Assembly: GCA_040881665.1 (NCBI GenBank)
Contig: JBBECT010000005.1
Coordinates: 264,138 to 328,137, forward strand
Reading direction: 5' to 3'
Length of the DNA: 64,000 nt
DNA from: Actinomycetota bacterium
GTDB taxonomy: Bacteria; Actinomycetota; UBA4738; HRBIN12
Shown: piece by piece, positions 58,855 through 64,000 of the stretch
How positions within the stretch are numbered: the stretch's first letter is position 1
Layout of the letters: every line of letters starts with the position of its first letter
Translations under genes and position numbers: made by a program
Notes under the pieces: model-generated
Database searches by the model: none
What the model saw: the letters and a program-made list of their open reading frames with translations, nothing else
Told to the model about the DNA's origin: nothing

Positions 58855-58895
58855 TTCCCGTTGGGCGCGAGGACACGCCCGGGAAGGAGCTCCAC

Positions 58896-59915
58896 ATGCG
58901 CACCGCCCTCCGAAGGTCGTTCGGCCTGCTCGTCGTAGCTGCACTTTCGCTGGCCACCGCCGTTCCGGCCACCGCGGCCCCATCCGACGAGGTGAAACGC
59001 TCACGGACCGCAGCGGGCTACCTCGCTTCGCAGCAGAAGCAGAACGGATCGTTCCCCGGATTCTCCCCGATCGGTTCCACCGCCGACGCCGTCACCTCAC
59101 TGGTCGCGGTCAAGCGCGGCAAGGGGAACATCACGAAGGCCCTGAACTTCCTCGCGCTCCAGACCGAGAACGGCAACACGACCGGAACCGGGCTCCAGGC
59201 CAAGGTGGCGCTCGCCGCGGTGGCCGGCGGCCGTAACCCCGAGAACTTCGGAGGAGAGGACCTCGTCGGCGCGATCGCGGACAGGGAACGGCCGAACGGC
59301 CGGCTCGGTGCGGGAACCGCCGTGTTCGATCAGGCCCTCGGCATCCTCGCCCTGGAGGCATCGGGCTCCGGAGCCTCCGCGAGCGCGAAGGACTGGCTCG
59401 TCGACGCGCAGTGCCCGGACGGCGGATGGGAGTACTCGGCCCGATGGACCGCGGGCAACGACGAGCACTGCACGAGCATCGCCGATCCCGGCAACGATTT
59501 CTTCTCCTCCGATACGAACACGACCTCCTACGCCGTGATGGCGCTCGAGGCGGCCGGCGCCGGTGCGCCCGACGAGAACCCGTTCGCGTTCTTCACCGAG
59601 ATCCGCGATCCGGCTCGTGGCGGCTGGGGCTACACGTGGGGGTTCCAGACGACCGACGCGAACTCCACGGGGCTGGTCCTGCAGGCGTACGCCGCTGCTG
59701 CCACCACAACCCCGGCGGGCAGTGTGAAGGCCCTGAAGGCGCTCCAGTACAAGCGCTGCGGCGCGTTCGCGTTCACCTGGAACGGCGCGGCGAAGACCCC
59801 ACCCGACCCCGGCGCCACGATCTCGGGCATCGTCGGTTTGCTCGGTCGCCCGTATCCGATCGCCGAAGCCGCGGTGACCAAGGCCGCACCTTCGACGCCC
59901 GCCTGCCCAGCGTAG
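58896..59915 (+). CDS. Secreted alpha/alpha-barrel protein, transcobalamin alpha-domain-like
   Basis: A 339-residue exported protein with a Sec signal (FGLLVVAALSLATAVPATAA). The mature part has prenyltransferase/squalene-cyclase-type repeats: LASQQKQNGSFPGF, ADRERPNGRLG, DAQCPDGGWEYS and RDPARGGWGYTWGF, separated by paired helices. This is the alpha6/alpha6 barrel also found as the alpha domain of intrinsic factor and transcobalamin. No enzyme active-site DxDD motif of cyclases is seen. It has no membrane anchor. Because a cobalamin riboswitch precedes it and a DUF4430 gene and an ECF transporter follow, I infer that it binds cobalamin outside the cell. Three cysteines in the second half may form a disulfide. 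RBS AAGGAG precedes the ATG. Confidence 0.82.
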   Translation: MRTALRRSFGLLVVAALSLATAVPATAAPSDEVKRSRTAAGYLASQQKQNGSFPGFSPIGSTADAVTSLVAVKRGKGNITKALNFLALQTENGNTTGTGLQAKVALAAVAGGRNPENFGGEDLVGAIADRERPNGRLGAGTAVFDQALGILALEASGSGASASAKDWLVDAQCPDGGWEYSARWTAGNDEHCTSIADPGNDFFSSDTNTTSYAVMALEAAGAGAPDENPFAFFTEIRDPARGGWGYTWGFQTTDANSTGLVLQAYAAAATTTPAGSVKALKALQYKRCGAFAFTWNGAAKTPPDPGATISGIVGLLGRPYPIAEAAVTKAAPSTPACPA

Positions 59916-59925
59916 GAGCGGATCG

Positions 59926-60858
59926 ATGCAGACCCCGATCGAAGCAACGACATCCGCGGGGGGCCGGCGACTCGGCCGGCTCCTCGCGGCCGTCCTGTTC
60001 GTCGCGCTGCTGGCACCGGCACCGGCCCTGCTCTCGGCCGCGCCCGCCTGTGCCGACAGCGATCAGCACGCCGCCCTCGTCGTGGACACGGGCGGTCAGG
60101 AGCTCTCCTACTGCGTGGCGATCCCCGGAACCGTCGACGGGATCGAGCTGCTGCGCCTCGCGAGCCGCCAGTACGGACTCTCGTACTCCCTCGGGTTCGG
60201 CGGGGAAGCCGTCTGCATGATCGCGGGCGTCGGGGTCAGCGGCGGCGACTGCTTCGCGGACTTCCCTCGCTTCTGGGGCTACTGGCGCGGCGCGCCCTCC
60301 GGCGGATGGAGCTGGTCGAGCGTAGGGGCCGGATCGGTCTCGGTCTCTCCGGGAGACGTCCAGGGATGGAGCTGGGGCAGCGGGCAGGACGGCTCCAACC
60401 ACCCCGCTCCCCCGGTCACCCCGTTCACCTCGGTATGCGAACCGGATGACCCGCCCGGGAACGGTGGGAACGGGGGCAACGGCGGATCGAACGTTGGCGG
60501 GGCGAGCGGTGGCTCGGGCGGAACCGCATCGGACGCCGGCGGGAGTGGCAACGGCGGACCCGCGAACGGTAACGGGAACCAGAACGGTTCCGACGACGAG
60601 CGGCGACGCGAGGAACGCAACGACGGTAACGATCGAAACGCCCGCCCCGAGGACGACCGGCCTCCGAGAACGGGGGTCGACGACACGGCAATGACCGACG
60701 AAGCGGTCGCCGCCTCCGCCACACCGGTGAACGCGGTCGCGCTCGGCGACGCTGAGGACGGCAGCTCGGGTGCGGCCGGCGCGGTGGTCAGCCTCGTCGC
60801 GCTCGCGGTGCTGATCGGGGCGGGTGCGTTCCTAACCTGGAAGCGCCGCGTCGGCTAA
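59926..60858 (+). CDS. Membrane-anchored DUF4430 protein, transcobalamin beta-domain-like
   Basis: A 310-residue surface protein. Signal or anchor helix at about 20-38; then a DUF4430 (transcobalamin C-terminal type) domain at about 45-150, with GGQELSYCVAIPGTVDGIELL, DFPRFWGYWRGAPSGGW and DVQGWSWGSG. A Gly/Asn-rich, then charged, linker follows (about 165-255) and a C-terminal membrane helix plus KRR stop-transfer, so the domain is held at the membrane. In animal B12 carriers this fold closes over cobalamin bound by the alpha barrel. It starts ten bases after the barrel gene. B12 binding is inferred from fold and context, not shown. Confidence 0.82.
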   Translation: MQTPIEATTSAGGRRLGRLLAAVLFVALLAPAPALLSAAPACADSDQHAALVVDTGGQELSYCVAIPGTVDGIELLRLASRQYGLSYSLGFGGEAVCMIAGVGVSGGDCFADFPRFWGYWRGAPSGGWSWSSVGAGSVSVSPGDVQGWSWGSGQDGSNHPAPPVTPFTSVCEPDDPPGNGGNGGNGGSNVGGASGGSGGTASDAGGSGNGGPANGNGNQNGSDDERRREERNDGNDRNARPEDDRPPRTGVDDTAMTDEAVAASATPVNAVALGDAEDGSSGAAGAVVSLVALAVLIGAGAFLTWKRRVG

Positions 60859-60860
60859 CG

Positions 60861-61646
60861 ATGTACCCGGTCGCGTGGATCGCGTGGGCGAGCGGAGCGG
60901 CCTTCGTCGCGTTCAGCACGGCGAACCCGTGGTACCTGCTCCCGCTCGTCGGCGTCGCCTGGTTCGTCCACGCCGCGCACCAGCGAGATGGACCATGGGC
61001 GCGCTCGTTCCGGATGTTCCTGACGTTCGCGGTGATCGCGATCGTCCTGCGGACCGGACTAGTTCTGTTCGGCACGGTGAACGCGTCCAACGTCGTGTAC
61101 GCGGCCTACGAAGGGCTCCGCCTCGGCGTGCTCCTCGTCGTGTTCGGCACCTTCAACTCGGTGACCGATCCGTTCGGGGTGCTGCGGCTCGCGCCGCGGA
61201 GGTTCCACGAGCCGGCGTTGGCGGCGGCGCTCGCGCTGTCGATCGCGCCGCGCACGATCGCCGCCGCCGGACGGGTCCGTGAGGCACAGGAGCTGCGCGG
61301 GTTCCGACTGCGGAAGTGGCGCTCGCTCCCAGCGCTGGCGGTCCCGGTGCTCGAGACGGGCATGGAAGAGGCGATGACGCTGGCCGAGAGCATGGACGCC
61401 CGCGGTCACGGCCGGGGGCGCCGGTCGCGCTACCGCCCCGAGCGCTGGAGCCCCGGCGCCGTCGTGACCGCCGCATCCGGACTGATCGCGGGGAGCGTGT
61501 TCGTCTCGCAGGCGATCGCGCATCGTCCGGACCTCATCCCGATCACCGATCCCCTCACCTGGCCGGAGGCGACCCCCTGGCTCGTCGGCGTGGTACTCCT
61601 CCTGGCGGTCCCCGGGCTGCTCCCCCGGAGAGACGAACGACGATGA
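60861..61646 (+). CDS. ecfT: ECF transporter transmembrane coupling protein EcfT
   Basis: The T component, 261 residues, with five to six membrane helices and the cytosolic coupling helices that contact the ATPases; the family Ala-Arg-Gly signature appears in ESMDARGHGRG, with a second one in EAQELRGFRLR. It couples ATP hydrolysis to toppling of the S component. It follows the DUF4430 gene by two bases and overlaps the ATPase gene (ATGA). Confidence 0.92.
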   Translation: MYPVAWIAWASGAAFVAFSTANPWYLLPLVGVAWFVHAAHQRDGPWARSFRMFLTFAVIAIVLRTGLVLFGTVNASNVVYAAYEGLRLGVLLVVFGTFNSVTDPFGVLRLAPRRFHEPALAAALALSIAPRTIAAAGRVREAQELRGFRLRKWRSLPALAVPVLETGMEEAMTLAESMDARGHGRGRRSRYRPERWSPGAVVTAASGLIAGSVFVSQAIAHRPDLIPITDPLTWPEATPWLVGVVLLLAVPGLLPRRDERR

Positions 61647-63244
61647 GCCCCGCGCTGCGCTACGAACGGGTCACCTTCCACTACCCCGATTCGGAGCGAT
61701 CCGCGATCACCGACGTCGACCTCGACATCGCGGAGGGATCCTTCGCGCTCTCGGCGGGACCGACGGGTGCGGGCAAGTCGACCTTGCTGCGCGCCGCGAA
61801 CGGACTCGTTCCTCACTTCACCGGCGGGGCCTTCGCCGGCCGGGTCACGGTCGCCGGCCGCGACACGACGACGCACCGACCGCGCGACCTCGCCGACGCC
61901 GTCGCGTTCGTCCCGCAGGATCCCGGCGCGTCGTTCGTCCTCGACCGGGTGGAGGAGGAACTCGCCTACGGGATGGAGAACCTCCAGGTCCCCTCCGGTC
62001 GGATGCGGCGCCGGGTCGAGGAGACGCTCGATCTGCTCGACATCGCTCCGCTCCGTGACCGCAGCGTCCGGACGCTCTCCGGTGGCGAGCGCCAACGTGT
62101 GGCGATCGCGGCGGCGCTCGCGGCGGGTCCGCGCCTGCTCGTCCTCGACGAGCCGACGAGTCAGCTCGATCCCCAGGGGGCAGAGGACGTCCTGGCCGCC
62201 CTCCAGCGCATGGTGCACGACCTCGGGATGACGGTTCTGCTGGCAGAGCACCGCCTCGAGCGGGTGGCCGGGTTCGCGGATATCGCCGTCGCGGTCCACG
62301 ACGGAGCGGTCACCTCCGGCGCGCCCTCCGACCTCCTCGGAAGGGTCGTCGGTGGACCGCCCGTAACACGGCTCGGCGATCTCCTAGGATGGGATCCCGC
62401 TCCGATCACCGTCCGCGAGGCTCGAGCGTTGGCGCGTGAGCTCGCGCTCGGAGTCGGTCCGTCCCCACCGACCGTGACGCCGGGAGCTCCCTTGGTGCGG
62501 GCCCGCGGGTTGCACGCGGGCTACTCGGGCGCGGGAGTGCTCCACGGCGTGGACCTCGAGCTCGGCGAGGGCGAGATCGTCGCACTGATGGGCCGCAACG
62601 GCGCCGGCAAGACGACCTTGCTCCGCTGCCTGACGGGCGTGCACGCGCCGGCGCGCGGAAGCGTCGAGGTCCCGTCACGACCACCCCGACCAGGCATCGA
62701 CGTGGCGCTGTGCCCCCAGGAGCCCGAGACCGTGCTGTTCGCCGAGACCGTCGAGGACGAGATCCACGCGTCGCTGCGAGCCCGAGGCCGGAGCGGCGAA
62801 CCCGCCCCTCACCTCCAACGGCTCGCCCTCGAGGGGTTGTCGGGGCGCCATCCCAGAGACCTGTCCTCCGGACAGCGCCTGCTGGTGGCCGCGGCGGCTG
62901 TGGCGGCGTCGGGCGCTCCCGCGCTGCTGCTCGACGAGCCGACCAGAGGTCTGGACCCCGAGGCGAAGCAGCGCCTGTCGACGTTCCTGCGCGCCCACGC
63001 GCGGGAGGGAGGGACGGTACTGTTCGCCACCCACGACGTCGAGCTCGTGGCGGCCCTCGCGACGCGCGTGGTGCTGCTGGCTGGCGGCGAGGTGATCGCG
63101 GACGGCAGCCCCTCGGAGGTGCTCGGCGACTCCCACGTGTTCGCGCCGCAGATGACCCGCGTGTTCGGCCCGGGCTGGCTGACCCCCGAGCAGGTCGCCG
63201 AGGCGACCGGGGCGCGCGGGCAACCGACAGAGGTCGTCCGGTGA
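61643..63244 (+). CDS. ecfA: ECF transporter ATPase, two nucleotide-binding domains fused
   Basis: A 533-residue protein with two ABC ATPase domains in one chain, standing in for EcfA1 and EcfA2. Domain 1 (about 1-235): GPTGAGKST, Q-loop FVPQDPG, signature LSGGERQRV, Walker B LLVLDEPTSQLD, switch LAEHRLE. Domain 2 (about 285-520): GRNGAGKTT, ALCPQEPE, LSSGQRLLV (a variant signature), ALLLDEPTRGLD, FATHDVE. The variant second signature is common in the EcfA2-type half. The stop overlaps the S component start (GTGA). Confidence 0.93.
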   Translation: MSPALRYERVTFHYPDSERSAITDVDLDIAEGSFALSAGPTGAGKSTLLRAANGLVPHFTGGAFAGRVTVAGRDTTTHRPRDLADAVAFVPQDPGASFVLDRVEEELAYGMENLQVPSGRMRRRVEETLDLLDIAPLRDRSVRTLSGGERQRVAIAAALAAGPRLLVLDEPTSQLDPQGAEDVLAALQRMVHDLGMTVLLAEHRLERVAGFADIAVAVHDGAVTSGAPSDLLGRVVGGPPVTRLGDLLGWDPAPITVREARALARELALGVGPSPPTVTPGAPLVRARGLHAGYSGAGVLHGVDLELGEGEIVALMGRNGAGKTTLLRCLTGVHAPARGSVEVPSRPPRPGIDVALCPQEPETVLFAETVEDEIHASLRARGRSGEPAPHLQRLALEGLSGRHPRDLSSGQRLLVAAAAVAASGAPALLLDEPTRGLDPEAKQRLSTFLRAHAREGGTVLFATHDVELVAALATRVVLLAGGEVIADGSPSEVLGDSHVFAPQMTRVFGPGWLTPEQVAEATGARGQPTEVVR

Positions 63245-64000
63245 GCGTGGCGGCGACCGCAACCGTTCGCGGTACACGCCTTCGCATCGCGCTGCTCGTG
63301 CTCGCGAACGTGATCGCCGCGCTCGCGTTCCTCTGGCCGTTCCTGGTTCCCGGACTGCTCGGCGAGAGCTCCCCGCACGCGGAGGACGCCCCGTTCCTGC
63401 TGCTCGCCGTCCTCGGCTGTCTCACCGTGGTGCTGTTCCTCGACCTGGGGCGGGGAGGGATCGGCCCGAAGGGCGTGGCGTTGATCGGCGTCTTGGGCGC
63501 CGCGATGGTCGCGCTCCGCCTCCCGGGGTTCGTGGCCGGATTCTCGGCGATGTTCATCATCGTGCTCGTCGCCGGGAACGCCTTCGGACCGGCGTTCGGG
63601 TTCGTGCTCGGCGCGATCGGGCTGTTCGCGAGTGGGCTGTTCCTCGGCGGGATCGGACCCTGGCTTCCGTTCCAGATGGCTGCCGTCGGGTGGGTCGGTC
63701 TGGGCGCGGGTCTGTTACCCGGGACCGAGACATCCTGGCGAGTCCGCCTGGGCGCGCTGGCCGCGTACGGGTTCGTGGTCGGCTACGCGTTCGGGATCGT
63801 GATGAACCTGTGGTCGTGGCCGTTCACGACTGCGGGCACCGCGATCGGCTGGGTCCCCCAAGAGGATCTGTCCGAGAACGTGCAGCACTACGCGACCTAC
63901 TACATGACCACATCGTTCGTGTGGGACACGTTCCGGGCGTTCGGGAACGCGGCGATGGTCCTCGTGCTCGGGCGTCCGTTGCTCGGAGCGCTCGACCGCG
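63241..64000 (+). CDS. ECF transporter substrate-binding S component (partial), probable B12
   Basis: The gene starts at GTG 63241, overlapping the ATPase stop, and runs past the right edge; about 253 residues are visible. It is strongly hydrophobic with at least six helices. Segments such as GNAFGPAFGFVLGAIGLFASG and GIGPWLPFQMAAVGWVGLGAG are typical of ECF S components. The riboswitch and carrier-like proteins upstream point to cobalamin as the substrate, as for CbrT, but S components cannot be assigned by sequence feel alone. Confidence 0.82.
   Translation, partial: MSVAATATVRGTRLRIALLVLANVIAALAFLWPFLVPGLLGESSPHAEDAPFLLLAVLGCLTVVLFLDLGRGGIGPKGVALIGVLGAAMVALRLPGFVAGFSAMFIIVLVAGNAFGPAFGFVLGAIGLFASGLFLGGIGPWLPFQMAAVGWVGLGAGLLPGTETSWRVRLGALAAYGFVVGYAFGIVMNLWSWPFTTAGTAIGWVPQEDLSENVQHYATYYMTTSFVWDTFRAFGNAAMVLVLGRPLLGALDR

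Overview
This is a high-GC, gene-dense chromosomal window from a bacterium that looks like an actinobacterium (Actinomycetota). The evidence is mycobacterial-type LexA boxes (CGAAC-N4-GTTCG), the order recA-recX ... miaB-miaA-dapF-hflX ... lexA-LysM-nrdR known from actinobacterial chromosomes, and many TAnnnT -10 elements 6-9 bases before start codons (leaderless mRNAs). RNase Y in place of the RNase E typical of mycobacteria and streptomycetes suggests an early-branching or uncultivated lineage; this placement is inference.

Layout. 1-6671: flippase-like membrane protein (partial), rhodanese SseA, Fe-S maturation factor, a response regulator and a hybrid kinase with a degenerate receiver, a lipoprotein, GcvT. 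6794-20440: an E3-E1alpha-E1beta-E2 2-oxoacid dehydrogenase operon with lipB and lipA, interrupted by a methyltransferase, a thioredoxin-TPR protein and a 1449-residue kinase with seven PAS domains and one GAF domain. 20447-26878: RNase P RNA, a ureohydrolase-like protein, RNase HI, a zinc-ribbon coiled-coil protein, a radical SAM protein with a LexA box on its start codon, a metallo-hydrolase, an enolase-superfamily enzyme, DUF983. 26972-28500: a 1.5-kb island flanked by a 51-bp duplication of the 3' part of tRNA-Val(GAC), holding two unfamiliar small genes and an IS256-type transposase remnant. 28817-34290: mixed accessory genes (DUF1905, phosphodiester glycosidase, cupredoxin, a decayed stretch, dapA, DinB, an orphan PotC-like permease). 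34322-34566: tRNA-Cys and tRNA-Gly. 34645-40323: dut, VOC protein, B12-dependent ribonucleotide reductase nrdJ with paired NrdR boxes, nrdR, LysM protein and lexA. 40327-58622: SIS isomerase, hflX, dapDCEF, miaA, miaB, rny, recX, recA, a secreted propeller-like protein, tag, thpR, cinA, a RodZ-like gene, ppa.

58650-64000 is the most interesting part. A cobalamin riboswitch precedes a secreted alpha/alpha-barrel (prenyltransferase-repeat) protein, a membrane-anchored DUF4430 protein, and an ECF transporter (EcfT, a fused double ATPase, EcfS running off the end). The alpha/alpha barrel and DUF4430 are the two folds that form animal intrinsic factor and transcobalamin, so this looks like a bacterial, two-gene version of a transcobalamin feeding an ECF B12 importer. 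It fits with the use of B12-dependent NrdJ as the only ribonucleotide reductase seen in the window.
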